This document shows, in pieces, positions 32,077 through 40,150 of a DNA stretch of 48,821 bases. Position numbers and translations under genes: made by a program. The notes under the pieces were generated by a model. That model did not search any database and was not told where the DNA came from. It saw nothing but the letters and a program-made list of their open reading frames with translations. Where the stretch lies: positions 1-48,821 of the forward strand of contig CAYFOO010000005.1 of the NCBI GenBank assembly GCA_964344775.1. The letters are read 5' to 3'. Origin of the DNA: CAYFMH01 sp964344775 (GTDB lineage Bacteria > Patescibacteriota > Gracilibacteria > UBA4473). Each line of letters opens with the position of its first letter. Within the stretch, counting starts at the first letter, position 1.

Positions 32077-32589
32077 ATGGTTGCCGAAAAAACTACTCGT
32101 GAATTAGAATTAGATGAAATTGGAGATTTGATTCCAAAAAAAGGAAAAGAAGTCTTTGTCTTATTTCCAGTGGAAGTTAATGTGCTCCCTGAAATTATTG
32201 CTGCCAGGATTGATGAAGTCCTAGATGATAAAAAAATTGAAATTGATCGAGAAGTTCCTGAAGGCAGTACTCCTTATTTGGATATTTCGATTGCGAAGGC
32301 TGCTTTTGCAGGAGCAATAGATGAAGTTATTATGGAACCCTTGAGAGCAAGAGTTGGTGCAGCAAAGGAATTTGCTTCCTCTCAAATACAAGAAGACGAT
32401 ACCTTTAGAAAAATTTTAAAAGATGGTTTTTCTACAGAAGAATTGAATGATATTTTATTAGGCGAAAAAATAAGAAAGGTCAGAAAAGGGCCGGATCGAT
32501 CCTCAAAAAAGAGAATAAAAGGTCCTGAGAAAATTAGAACTATGGATGATCATCTTGCTTATTTGGGGATTGTGATTAAGGAATATTAA
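32077..32589 (+). CDS. Protein of unknown function
   Basis: 170 residues, acidic N-terminal half and basic C-terminus (IRKVRKGPDRSSKKRIKGPEKIRT). No signal peptide or membrane segment. The segment EVFVLFPVEVNVLPEIIAARIDEVLDDKKIEIDREVPEGSTPYLDISIAKAAFAG suggests alternating strands and helices. I recognise no family or motif. It diverges from the ATPase A gene, with 218 bp between them, and has a possible promoter of its own. Confidence 0.65.
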   Translation: MVAEKTTRELELDEIGDLIPKKGKEVFVLFPVEVNVLPEIIAARIDEVLDDKKIEIDREVPEGSTPYLDISIAKAAFAGAIDEVIMEPLRARVGAAKEFASSQIQEDDTFRKILKDGFSTEELNDILLGEKIRKVRKGPDRSSKKRIKGPEKIRTMDDHLAYLGIVIKEY

Positions 32590-32647
32590 AAATCTTAATA
32601 ACGTCTACTATTTGTATTTTTAAGTGTCCTCAAAACAGGTGATTTTT

Positions 32648-32675
32648 TTGACAACCAAATTTTTCTGGATACAAA
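32648..32675 (+). promoter_or_regulatory. Promoter TTGACA-N16-TACAAA of the ArsB/NhaD-like gene
   Basis: TTGACA (32648-32653) and TACAAA (32670-32675) are 16 nt apart. A transcript would start near 32,682, about 57 nt before the ATG at 32739. Confidence 0.5.
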
Positions 32676-32738
32676 GCAAACCACAAAACTTCCCTTTTGG
32701 GGAAAAATCAATAATATCTCTCCAAACAAAAAAGTCCC

Positions 32739-34034
32739 ATGATGCTTCTGACACTGGCCATCTTCGCAATAGCTTTCTTACTGATTGTTTTTGAACCATA
32801 CGACAAATCTATTATTGCACTTCTCGGAGCTATCTTGATGGTAATCTTTGGAATTCTCTCTCCCCATGAAGCGATCGAGGCTATAGAATTTGAGACCATA
32901 TTTCTTCTCATGGGGATGATGCTCTTGGTTCACATGGCTGCTCGCAGCGGGATATTGGCTTGGCTCAATGTTCGCATTGCTACCCTTACTCGCGGAAATC
33001 CGCTCGCCATATTTTTGTTTTTTTCCCTGGTGACCGCATTTTTCTCTGCTTTTCTCGATAACGTCACGACGGTTATTTTAATCGTTCCGCTCACGATCGA
33101 GTTGCTCCGTGGGATGGGGAAAGATCCCAAGATTTACATTCTCGCAGAGATTATCTTTTCCAATGTGGGAGGAGCACTGACGCTGGTGGGAGATCCGCCA
33201 AATATCATCATTGGAGGAGCGACAGGATTTAGTTTTTTGGAGTTTGTGATCAATCTCTGGATTCCGATTTTGGCGACCACAATTTTTTTGGTGATCTTTT
33301 TCCTTTTCAAAAGTAGATCGCATTTTCAGCCCATTTCAAACAACCTCGTTGATCTTCACACGGCCTACATTTTGATCGAAAAAATTAAGCACAAATTTCT
33401 CAAAATCACCCTGCACAAATGGTTTATCATCAATGCCCTGGGAGTTCTGGCCCTCACGATCGTGGGATTTTTATTGCAGGAGGTAGTTCACATTCCGGCT
33501 TTTGTCAGTGCTTTCACCGGAGCTATGCTACTCGGGATCATCAGTGCCAAACACGTAAATATCCACGAGTCATTTAGTTCGGTAGAGTGGTCGACGCTCT
33601 TTTTCTTTGCGGGGCTCTTCATCATGGTGGCTGGAGTTGAAAAAACTGGAATTCTCGAATCCCTCAGCCACTGGATTGTGAATTCCACAGAAAATATGTT
33701 TTATCTCGCTCTCATGGTGCTCTGGATTTCTGGATTTGTTTCTATGATTTTAGACAACATTCCATTCGTCACGGTGATGATCCCGGTGATCATGGGGATG
33801 CAGGACAAAATCACCGGAGCCGATACGGATATCCTCTGGTGGGCTCTCTCTCTCGGGGCCTGTCTCGGGGGAAACGGAACCCTGGTCGGAGCTTCTGCCA
33901 ACGTAGTATCTGTGAATCTCGCTCAAAAACAAGGCGTCAATATCTCGTTTCTCGAATTTACCCGTTTTGGATTCCCACTGACAATCATCATGCTCGGGAT
34001 CTGCAGTGCTTACCTCTACTTCAAATTAATATAA
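32739..34034 (+). CDS. ArsB/NhaD-type ion transporter
   Basis: 431 residues with about 11 membrane segments. The hallmark SNVGGALTLVGDPPNIIIG, with FLDNVTTVILIVPLTIELL before it and its internal repeat LDNIPFVTVMIPVI and LGACLGGNGTLVGASANVVSV, identifies the ion-transporter superfamily branch that includes ArsB, the OCA2 P protein and NhaD Na+/H+ antiporters. The two-fold pseudosymmetry is clear. The substrate could be Na+/H+, an anion or a dicarboxylate; no arsR or arsC is nearby, so arsenite export is not supported by context. It is followed 49 bp later by the eIF2B-like gene. Confidence 0.85.
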   Translation: MMLLTLAIFAIAFLLIVFEPYDKSIIALLGAILMVIFGILSPHEAIEAIEFETIFLLMGMMLLVHMAARSGILAWLNVRIATLTRGNPLAIFLFFSLVTAFFSAFLDNVTTVILIVPLTIELLRGMGKDPKIYILAEIIFSNVGGALTLVGDPPNIIIGGATGFSFLEFVINLWIPILATTIFLVIFFLFKSRSHFQPISNNLVDLHTAYILIEKIKHKFLKITLHKWFIINALGVLALTIVGFLLQEVVHIPAFVSAFTGAMLLGIISAKHVNIHESFSSVEWSTLFFFAGLFIMVAGVEKTGILESLSHWIVNSTENMFYLALMVLWISGFVSMILDNIPFVTVMIPVIMGMQDKITGADTDILWWALSLGACLGGNGTLVGASANVVSVNLAQKQGVNISFLEFTRFGFPLTIIMLGICSAYLYFKLI

Positions 34035-34083
34035 AAAAACTCCATCATTGATAATTGTTCATTAATAATTGATAATTGAAAAA

Positions 34084-35022
34084 ATGAGCCAACCCAAAGC
34101 AAACCTTCTATCTCAACTCCTCCGAGAACTCGAAGAGGATGTGGGATCAAGCGATGTTTTTCATCTAGTAGTTCGATCATTGAAGGATGCGATCAAGGGA
34201 TTGAAAGTGGAAAATGACGCCGAGCTTATTGAACAATTTGAAAAGCTTTTGGACGTAATTTGTCACACCAATCCAAAGTTTGGAATTATTGATTATTATT
34301 TCCGAAATCTAGCCCACGATCTCAAACATACGATCAAAGCCCATGGAAATGTGCGGAAATTTATTCTTCAAAAGCTTGATGAAATGGTAAAAAATGCTCG
34401 AGAACAGCGATCAAAAATACTTCAAAATTCGGAGTCGATTAATGTGAAAAAGAAAACCATTTTGATTCATGATCACAGCCATACGGTCCATGCGGTGCTT
34501 CGACATCTTCGCAAGAAAAAAGAAAAATTTCGCGTAATTGTGGGGGAACAGGATTACCACAAAACCCATGATAATATTGAGATGTTGCATGCTGAAAAAA
34601 TTCCTTTTCAGGTAATCCCGGACTACATGATTTCTCATATTGGAGAAAACGTCGATATGGTTTTCTTTGGAGCTCTGACCCTCAAGGATACGATGCATTT
34701 CGTCATGGAGCCGGGGGCTTATAGTGTGATTTCTCAGTTCAACATGATGAAAATTCCGATTTATGCCTTCCTCAATACAACCAAATTTAGTCTCTGGAAG
34801 TCAAAGCAACGGGGAGAAATTTTCTTTCATCCGCACAAAAGAGCTCATCACAGCAAGCCGATCGAATATGAACGACTTAAATATTCGCATGATCGGGTGC
34901 CGGTGAAATATTTTCATCGAATTGTCACCAACGAAGGAATTTTGAGTCCGACACAATTGGAAAAATTATACTTGAAGAAGTTTGAGGTGCACGAGCGGAA
35001 GTTGAAGAATGGGGTGAAATAA
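34084..35022 (+). CDS. eIF2B alpha/beta/delta-like (ribose-1,5-bisphosphate isomerase family) protein
   Basis: 312 residues from the ATG at 34084; a TTG at 34069 lies in a repeat-like AATTGATAATTG tract and is less likely. A helical N-terminal domain is followed by a Rossmann-like domain with KKTILIHDHSHTVHAVLRHL, VIVGEQDYHKTHDNIEML, NVDMVFFGALTLKDTMHFVMEPGAYSVISQFNMMKIPIYAFLNTTKFS, which follows the eIF2B/MtnA/R15P-isomerase layout. The position of the usual GAD or GAE acidic residue is Leu (FGALTLK), and KIGT has become EPGA, so classical isomerase activity is doubtful. It may have a regulatory or altered sugar-phosphate-binding role. Confidence 0.65.
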   Translation: MSQPKANLLSQLLRELEEDVGSSDVFHLVVRSLKDAIKGLKVENDAELIEQFEKLLDVICHTNPKFGIIDYYFRNLAHDLKHTIKAHGNVRKFILQKLDEMVKNAREQRSKILQNSESINVKKKTILIHDHSHTVHAVLRHLRKKKEKFRVIVGEQDYHKTHDNIEMLHAEKIPFQVIPDYMISHIGENVDMVFFGALTLKDTMHFVMEPGAYSVISQFNMMKIPIYAFLNTTKFSLWKSKQRGEIFFHPHKRAHHSKPIEYERLKYSHDRVPVKYFHRIVTNEGILSPTQLEKLYLKKFEVHERKLKNGVK

Positions 35023-35104
35023 ATAATTTTTGAAGTGTATCCAAAGAAATGTTTGCGAAAAATTACTTTTTTTCTATATTCGTTTTCGTTCTTTTAAAAA
35101 TTTC

Positions 35105-35191
35105 CCCAAAATTTTATCTAAATTCCCAAAATTTAATCTAAAAAGGAAAAATTTGGGATAGATTAAATTTTGACCCCGCTCTTCAGCGGGG
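35105..35191. repeat. Direct and inverted repeats followed by a GC hairpin
   Basis: CCCAAAATTTTATCTAA (35105-35121) and CCCAAAATTTAATCTAA (35125-35141) are 20 bp apart and match at 16 of 17 positions. TAGATTAAATTTTG (35159-35172) is their exact inverted copy. A perfect hairpin, CCCCGCT (35174-35180) with AGCGGGG (35185-35191), follows. They lie before tRNA-His. Confidence 0.6.
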
Positions 35192-35253
35192 CAGGGAGGA
35201 AGGATTCCGGAATCCCGAGTACTCCGGATGTAGGCAATCCTGACGACCGACAA

Positions 35254-35329
35254 GGCGAGCGTAGCTCAGTGGTAGAGCAGCGGTTTGTGGTACCGCTGGC
35301 CGTGGGTTCGATCCCCATCGCTCGCCCCA
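35254..35329 (+). tRNA. tRNA-His (anticodon GTG)
   Basis: A full cloverleaf with encoded CCA. The acceptor GCGAGCG (35255-35261) pairs with CGCTCGC (35319-35325). The extra 5' G at 35254 faces discriminator C 35326, the G-1:C73 pair specific to tRNA-His. The D arm is GCTCAGTGGTAGAGC, the anticodon stem GCGGT/ACCGC holds loop TTGTGGT, and the T arm contains GGGTTCGATCCCC. It stands alone among repeats. Confidence 0.96.
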
Positions 35330-35559
35330 TCCTACGCTTTGCGATGAGTGAAGCGTATCGGAAATGGCAGGATGCCCTGTGCAGCTTCAGCGAAGCAGGG
35401 CTGATAATGAATAACAAAGCTTCCACCTTCACTGCGTTTCGGCGGACAGGTCGGATGGCAGGCCATTTACTAATAAATTTTATAACTAAAGCGAAGGAGG
35501 GCTTATGAAGCTTGTATCAGACAGTTAAGTAGATCGAAGATATTTTGAAATTAAAAACA
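35330..35559. other. Repeat-rich stretch without a gene between tRNA-His and recJ
   Basis: It contains a hairpin GCCCTG (35374-35379) with CAGGGC (35396-35401) and a TTTCGGCGGACAGG copy (35437-35450). AAGGAGG (35494-35500) is a perfect Shine-Dalgarno sequence before an eight-codon frame ATG...TAA (35505-35528). The micro-frame may be a by-product of repeat sequence. No larger gene is seen. Confidence 0.5.
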
Positions 35560-37239
35560 ATGGAATATAAATCATTTTTAAACAAAAAGTGGGCGGAGGC
35601 TCCTACTCTGGATAAATCAGAGGAACTTTTTGATTTATTACTCCAAGGTCGTGGTTTGAATAATCCAGAAAAAGTGCAGGATTTTATTTCCCCAACTCTG
35701 GAGGATTTACATGATCCGATGGAGATGGATGGGATGGAGGCAGCTATGAAGCGAATTGAAAAAGCCATCAAAAACAAGGAACGAATTATTATTTTTGGAG
35801 ACTTTGATGTCGATGGGATCACTTCTACGGTGATTTTGGTACAGGGTTTGCAGGATTTGGGAGCGAATGTTTCCTACCGGATTCCGGATCGAGGGCGAGA
35901 TTCACATGGGCTCAAGGATTATCTGATCGATGAAATTGCGACCAAAAATGTAAGTCTCATCATTACCTGTGATTGTGGTGTAAATGATGCCAAAGAGGTG
36001 ACGCATGCCAAGAATCTTGGGATTGATGTGATCATCACGGATCATCATGATTCAGATTCAGCTCGTTTTCCACACGATGCGGTAGCGGTGCTCAATCCCT
36101 CTCTCATGCATTGCCCGTATCCTGAAGAAAATCTTTCTGGTTCAGGGATTGCGTTTAAACTGATTTCTGCGTTGTTTGAACGGCGAGGTTTTGGAACCTC
36201 ACCTACAGAAATATCGAAATTTCTCGAGATTGCCGCTCTGGGATTGATTGCTGATTGTGTCCCGCTTACGGGAGAAAATCGTATCTTGGCCAAATTTGGC
36301 CTGGAAAAGATGAAGGAAACCAAGTGGTCAGGGCTAAAACAACTTCTGGAACAAACTAACACCGAACCAGAAAATCTGGATGAAGAAACGATTGGTTTTA
36401 CCATCGCTCCACGGCTCAATGCGGCTTCAAGAATTGGAAATGTGATGACCGCTTGTCAGCTTTTTCTGGGCCACGAAGGGCAACATACTCAGAGAATCAG
36501 CGAACTAGAAGAACTCAACGAAATGCGGCGGGACCTCACCGAAAAGGCATTTCAGGAAGCTGCTGAGCAGGTAGTGAAGGGAGCTCCTTTTCAATTTTTC
36601 ATCCATGAGGAGTGGATCCCAGGGATTCTCGGACTTATCGCGGGACGATATGTTGAGCAGCTCAACGTTCCGGTTATTGCGGCTCGGATCTATGAAGGAG
36701 GAATCGTGAAAGCTTCCTGTCGGGCACCGGAGGGGTATTCGATCATCACGGCACTTCGGACTTGTGGGAATCTTTTTTCTCAATTTGGTGGGCACGATGG
36801 AGCGGCTGGATTTTCTCTAGAGCAGGGAGAATTAGAAGACTTGAAAACCAGATTGAATAAATATCTTGATCAGCTTGAACCACTGGATGCTGCTACTAAA
36901 GTGACGGCTTTTTTGTCTGAAAAATTACTAAATCTTGATGTTTTGGATTTTCTCCGGTCTCTTGCTCCTTTTGGGGTGGGGAATGAGATGCCGATTTTTG
37001 GACTCAAAAATGTGAAAGTTTTTGAACTTTCGCAGATGGGGAAGAATAAAAATCACCTCCGGATGCAGGCACAAACAGAATCAGGAAAAAAATTAGATTT
37101 TGTTGGTTTTTTTCTCGGAGATTTATTTGAAACTTTGCACGGAGGACAAAAAGTCGAGGTGATTTTCACGATGAGTGAGAACTGGTGGAATGATGAGCGG
37201 AGATTGCAATTGCGATTAGTGGATGTGAAGAAAATATAA
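35560..37239 (+). CDS. recJ: Single-stranded-DNA-specific exonuclease RecJ
   Basis: 559 residues from the ATG at 35560; a TTG at 35545 is an alternative. RecJ degrades single-stranded DNA 5' to 3' in recombination and repair. The DHH-phosphoesterase motifs are complete: IIIFGDFDVDGITST (DFDVDG 81-86), ITCDCGVND, ITDHHDSD (DHH 161-163), followed by the DHHA1 part with APRLNAASRIG and SCRAPEGYSIITALRTC plus SQFGGHDGAAGFSLE. The C-terminal OB-like domain ends in RLQLRLVDVKKI. Length is typical of short RecJ forms. It precedes purH by 79 bp. Confidence 0.95.
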   Translation: MEYKSFLNKKWAEAPTLDKSEELFDLLLQGRGLNNPEKVQDFISPTLEDLHDPMEMDGMEAAMKRIEKAIKNKERIIIFGDFDVDGITSTVILVQGLQDLGANVSYRIPDRGRDSHGLKDYLIDEIATKNVSLIITCDCGVNDAKEVTHAKNLGIDVIITDHHDSDSARFPHDAVAVLNPSLMHCPYPEENLSGSGIAFKLISALFERRGFGTSPTEISKFLEIAALGLIADCVPLTGENRILAKFGLEKMKETKWSGLKQLLEQTNTEPENLDEETIGFTIAPRLNAASRIGNVMTACQLFLGHEGQHTQRISELEELNEMRRDLTEKAFQEAAEQVVKGAPFQFFIHEEWIPGILGLIAGRYVEQLNVPVIAARIYEGGIVKASCRAPEGYSIITALRTCGNLFSQFGGHDGAAGFSLEQGELEDLKTRLNKYLDQLEPLDAATKVTAFLSEKLLNLDVLDFLRSLAPFGVGNEMPIFGLKNVKVFELSQMGKNKNHLRMQAQTESGKKLDFVGFFLGDLFETLHGGQKVEVIFTMSENWWNDERRLQLRLVDVKKI

Positions 37240-37282
37240 AAACTTTATTTTTTTAATTTCTTCAATACTCTTTTCGTACTTT

Positions 37283-37314
37283 CTAAGTTCTAAGCTCTAA
37301 TAACTAAGTTCTAA
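37283..37314. repeat. AAGTTCTAAGCTC repeat just before purH
   Basis: CTAAGTTCTAAGCTCTAA is followed after TAA by a second CTAAGTTCTAA, ending 4 nt before the purH ATG. The same units in the same orientation relative to the gene occur before topA (46,811-46,841). Confidence 0.65.
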
Positions 37315-37318
37315 TTTT

Positions 37319-38812
37319 ATGAAAACAGCCCTCATTTCCGTTTCCGAAAAATCTGGCATCGTAGAATTCGCTCAAAAACTTGAAAAATTAGATTTCAGAA
37401 TCCTTTCTACAGGAGGGACTTACAAATTGCTCAAAGAAAATGGGGTTGGGAATCTGATGGAAGTGGCGGAATTTACGGGTTTTCCAGAAGGGCTTGAGGG
37501 ACGGATCAAAACCCTCACACCTCAGGTTTTTGGCGGGATTTTAAACCTTCGTGAAAATGCGGAGCATCAGAAGTTTTGTGCAGAAAACAAGATTGAAAAC
37601 ATTGATTTAGTTGTAGTGAATTTATACCCCTTCAAAGAAACTTACGACAACCCGGACAAAGATTTCGAAGAAAAAGTGGAAAACATCGATATTGGTGGGC
37701 CATCGATGATCCGTGCCGCGGCCAAAAATTACGAATACTGTGCTCCAGTGGTAGACCCAGCAGATTATGAACCGATTATTTCTGCTCTGGAGGGAGGGGA
37801 TATCGATTTAGATTTTCGGAAGCGATTGGCGACCAAAGTCTTCGAGATGACGGCTCACTATGATCTCCTGATTGCCAAATTTTGGAAAGAAAATGCAACG
37901 GATTATCCACTCCGATACGGAGAGAATCCGCATCAGTCGGCCGTGATTTTGTCCGATCCATTTTCTAGTGGATCCAACCTGGTCAAAGCAAATATTCTCA
38001 ACGGAAAACCTCTGTCATTTAACAATCTGAACGATGCCAATGCGGCACTTGAGCTTACGATTTCTTTTGATCAACCGTTTGCCACAATTATCAAGCACGC
38101 CACGCCTTGCGGTGCTGCGATTGGTTCAAGTATCGAGGAAGCGTTTCAAAAAGCCTATGATGCGGATCAAGTCTCTGCTTTCGGTGGGGTGATCTGTGTC
38201 AATCGGGAAGTGACGAAGGAATTAGCTGAAAAAATTACCTCTTTTTTTAACGAAATTGTGATCGCTCCCAAGGTTTCGACTGAAGCATTGGCTGTTTTCC
38301 AAGAAAAAAAGAATTTACGGGTGCTCGAGGTACCAAATTTCAATGAAAAAACGAAGGATATTGCTCTGCGAAAAATTCGAGGAGGAACTCTGGTTCAAGA
38401 TCTCGATACCAAAGATATTGCAGAATCCGATCTCGAAAATGCAGCGAAGGAAGTGCCTTCAGATCAACAAATTACTGATCTGCTCACGGCCTGGAAACTC
38501 GTCAAAATCGTGAAATCCAATGCCATCGTGGTGGTGAAAGACGGAGTGATGATCGGGAAAGGCGGTGGACAGACTTCTCGGGTGGAAGCGATGAACATTG
38601 CCCTCGATCAGGCAGGCGAAAAAGCAAAAGGAGCCGTGATTGGTTCGGATGCGTTTTTTCCGTTTCCTGACTCGATTGAGTTGGCGGGGGAGGCGGGGAT
38701 TTCTGCGATCATTCAACCAGGTGGTTCCCGAAAAGACGACGAAGTGATCGAAAAAGCCAACGAGTTGGGAATTTCAATGGTGTTTACTGGGACACGGGCG
38801 TTTTTGCATTAA
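37319..38812 (+). CDS. purH: Bifunctional AICAR transformylase/IMP cyclohydrolase
   Basis: 497 residues. Performs the last two steps of IMP synthesis, using 10-formyl-THF. The N-terminal MGS-like cyclohydrolase domain has LISVSEKSGIVEFAQKL, ILSTGGTYKLL and GRIKTLTPQVFGGIL. The transformylase domain has RYGENPHQSA, LSFNNLNDANAALELT, the catalytic KHATPCGAA, DQVSAFGGVI, KSNAIVVVKDG, IGKGGGQTSRVEA and GSDAFFPFPDSIE. The C-terminus is normal (GTRAFLH). FolD at 9.8 kb can provide its cofactor and guaA at 47 kb uses its product after IMP oxidation, but no pur operon is present. Confidence 0.97.
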   Translation: MKTALISVSEKSGIVEFAQKLEKLDFRILSTGGTYKLLKENGVGNLMEVAEFTGFPEGLEGRIKTLTPQVFGGILNLRENAEHQKFCAENKIENIDLVVVNLYPFKETYDNPDKDFEEKVENIDIGGPSMIRAAAKNYEYCAPVVDPADYEPIISALEGGDIDLDFRKRLATKVFEMTAHYDLLIAKFWKENATDYPLRYGENPHQSAVILSDPFSSGSNLVKANILNGKPLSFNNLNDANAALELTISFDQPFATIIKHATPCGAAIGSSIEEAFQKAYDADQVSAFGGVICVNREVTKELAEKITSFFNEIVIAPKVSTEALAVFQEKKNLRVLEVPNFNEKTKDIALRKIRGGTLVQDLDTKDIAESDLENAAKEVPSDQQITDLLTAWKLVKIVKSNAIVVVKDGVMIGKGGGQTSRVEAMNIALDQAGEKAKGAVIGSDAFFPFPDSIELAGEAGISAIIQPGGSRKDDEVIEKANELGISMVFTGTRAFLH

Positions 38813-38814
38813 GA

Positions 38815-39042
38815 TTATCTCTTGTTTTTTTGTTCTAGGACATTTTCAGCACATTTTTTGCAGGCTGTAACAGCATCTGTTAGTGCGGATTGAATTGGAT
38901 TAGGTTCTATGTAATGTGTAGAATTTAGGCCATACGAAGTCTCAACTGTGATTAGATTAGCTAGGCAAGCCATAGCTTCCCCAGTTTTACAATCTTCAGG
39001 AGCTCTCTCCTCACAAGGGCCGACACTTTCTCCTTCTGTCAT
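38815..39042 (-). CDS. Cysteine-motif mini-protein A
   Basis: 75 residues, no signal peptide or membrane segment. CEERAPEDCKTGEAMACL has three cysteines spaced C-x7-C-x7-C, followed by Leu, and near the C-terminus is ACKKCAENVL. The gene immediately upstream (39,077) has the same C-x7-C-x7-C-L motif and a matching terminal [RK]CA segment, so the two are paralogs despite little other similarity. The spacing suggests helix-borne cysteines as in CHCH-like or metal-binding helical hairpins, but I recognise no family. It converges with purH 2 bp away and probably shares a transcript with its partner. Confidence 0.65.
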   Translation of the reverse strand: MTEGESVGPCEERAPEDCKTGEAMACLANLITVETSYGLNSTHYIEPNPIQSALTDAVTACKKCAENVLEQKNKR

Positions 39043-39076
39043 GATTTATTGGTTAAAAAATACTTAGATTTACAAA

Positions 39077-39376
39077 TTATTCACTTCCGCCATCCTCATT
39101 TCCATTCCTTTTTGGAGGAGCTTTTATTTTCTTTTCTTTTGCGATTAGAAGCATTGCCCGTCTTGCACAACGATATCCTTCCATCACAACGGCTTTTATC
39201 AATTCATCTTCTTCCTCTTGTTGTTCCTTTTCTCCTGGTTTAAGGCTTGGTTTTGGTGGGATTTCAAACCCCTCAGTTAATAGATGCGAATTTTCACGCA
39301 GGCATCCAGCTACTTCTTTTTCTGGACAACCACTTGTAGATCCAATTCTACAAAAAGGTTTAAATGCTTCGCTCAT
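39077..39376 (-). CDS. Cysteine-motif mini-protein B
   Basis: 99 residues. FCRIGSTSGCPEKEVAGCL repeats the C-x7-C-x7-C-L pattern of the downstream gene. A Pro/Lys/Glu-rich linker (PPKPSLKPGEKEQQEEEDEL) leads to a helix with GYRCARRAMLL and a basic, disordered end. No known family. A minus-strand promoter TTGACA-N16-TACTTT (39,410-39,383) lies directly before the ATG, implying a very short leader. The gene is divergent from the structured RNA locus, with about 115 bp between the start codon and the predicted RNA start. Confidence 0.65.
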   Translation of the reverse strand: MSEAFKPFCRIGSTSGCPEKEVAGCLRENSHLLTEGFEIPPKPSLKPGEKEQQEEEDELIKAVVMEGYRCARRAMLLIAKEKKIKAPPKRNGNEDGGSE

Positions 39377-39382
39377 AAAATA

Positions 39383-39410
39383 AAAGTAATTAGATGCTGA
39401 TTTTTGTCAA
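39383..39410 (-). promoter_or_regulatory. Promoter of the cysteine mini-protein pair
   Basis: On the minus strand TTGACA (39410-39405) and TACTTT (39388-39383) are 16 nt apart, with the ATG at 39376 only 6 nt after the -10 box, so the mRNA would be leaderless or nearly so. Confidence 0.45.
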
Positions 39411-39458
39411 TTAATTCCTTGCTTTTTGTCTATTTTATAAAAAAACTACAAAAAAGTC

Positions 39459-39487
39459 TTGTAATTTATTTTTATTTATGGTATTAT
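39459..39487 (+). promoter_or_regulatory. Strong promoter of the structured RNA locus
   Basis: A -35 box TTGTAA (39459-39464), a 17-nt spacer and a -10 box TATTAT (39482-39487) preceded by TGG (extended -10). The predicted start near 39493 coincides with the first base of the first stem-loop. No plausible start codon or Shine-Dalgarno site follows. Confidence 0.65.
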
Positions 39488-39492
39488 ACTTC

Positions 39493-39995
39493 ATCAGCTG
39501 AATTTTTTAGCTGATATACTCCTTCGCTCTTATTGTTCTTGTCGTATTATGCACCGAAGCTATTCGTTGAAATTGTTTCAGATGGTGCTTATGCACAAAA
39601 GCTACGGAGCATTATACAAAAGTTCAAAAGCGTAGGTGTATAAAGTGTTCGTTCTTTGACAGATTTGTTCGGTTTTATTCTCGGTTTGAGGCTGTGATGC
39701 CTCGGATCTATCTCCCGATGAATCGGGACCTGTACCAAATTAGGGAAAACATTAGTCGGCTTTCTTGGTACGAAGCGTTGAAGGTAAGTATTTCCAGCTT
39801 GCTGGGATGAAAAGAAGTACCTCTCATAAGAAAATCTTCTCATCTGAGATTGTCTCGAAAAGATGTAAAAAACATACGTATTGAGTACACAATATAGGTG
39901 ATAATCCAACTTCTCAATAGGTATCTGACGGTCCTATCGGATTCACGGGCTATCAGGTGTTGGGTCGGTCTGCCCAATGGCAAAAAAATTGGCTA
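39493..39995 (+). ncRNA. Candidate large structured noncoding RNA
   Basis: About 500 nt packed with stems behind a strong promoter. Paired segments: 39493-39499/39509-39515 (ATCAGCT), 39551-39555/39584-39588 (GCACC), 39602-39606/39631-39635 and 39612-39617/39638-39643 (crossing, a possible pseudoknot), 39688-39692/39699-39703 (GAGGC), 39713-39718/39723-39728 (TCCCGA, TGAA loop), 39732-39738/39765-39771 (GTACCAA), 39782-39786/39818-39822 enclosing 39794-39797/39802-39805, 39841-39849 with 39853-39856 and 39861-39865 (nine pairs with a GAAA bulge), and 39903-39907/39939-39943 enclosing 39917-39921/39933-39937, then TTGGG/CCCAA at 39960-39977. I see none of the conserved boxes of RNase P RNA, tmRNA, SRP RNA or 6S RNA. 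The 3' end is uncertain, as no clear terminator was found. Confidence 0.6.
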
Positions 39996-40150
39996 CTACA
40001 AACTGGTGATTTATTTTCTGATTTGTAGTGAAGGGAATAAAAAGAATGAATTCTGCCAAAGAGTGCACGTTCACTTTCAAAACAAAAATAAAAAAATCGT
40101 CGACCTTGGTTGTGCTGGGAAGATGATTTTTTTATATTTCAACTGGTTTA

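Noticed and set aside
32739..34034. Arsenite exporter (arsB) call
   Set aside because: The family includes ArsB, but no arsR, arsC or arsA is nearby and NhaD or P-protein relatives fit as well.
39589..39909. Open frame of 106 codons on the minus strand within the RNA locus
   Set aside because: It runs antisense through the stem-loops, has no recognisable domain and unnatural composition, and the strong promoter points the other way.
39493..39995. RNase P RNA or tmRNA
   Set aside because: No GAGGAAAGTCC-type box, no ACAGAA-type 3' box, no tag frame, and no CCA-ended acceptor half was found on either strand.
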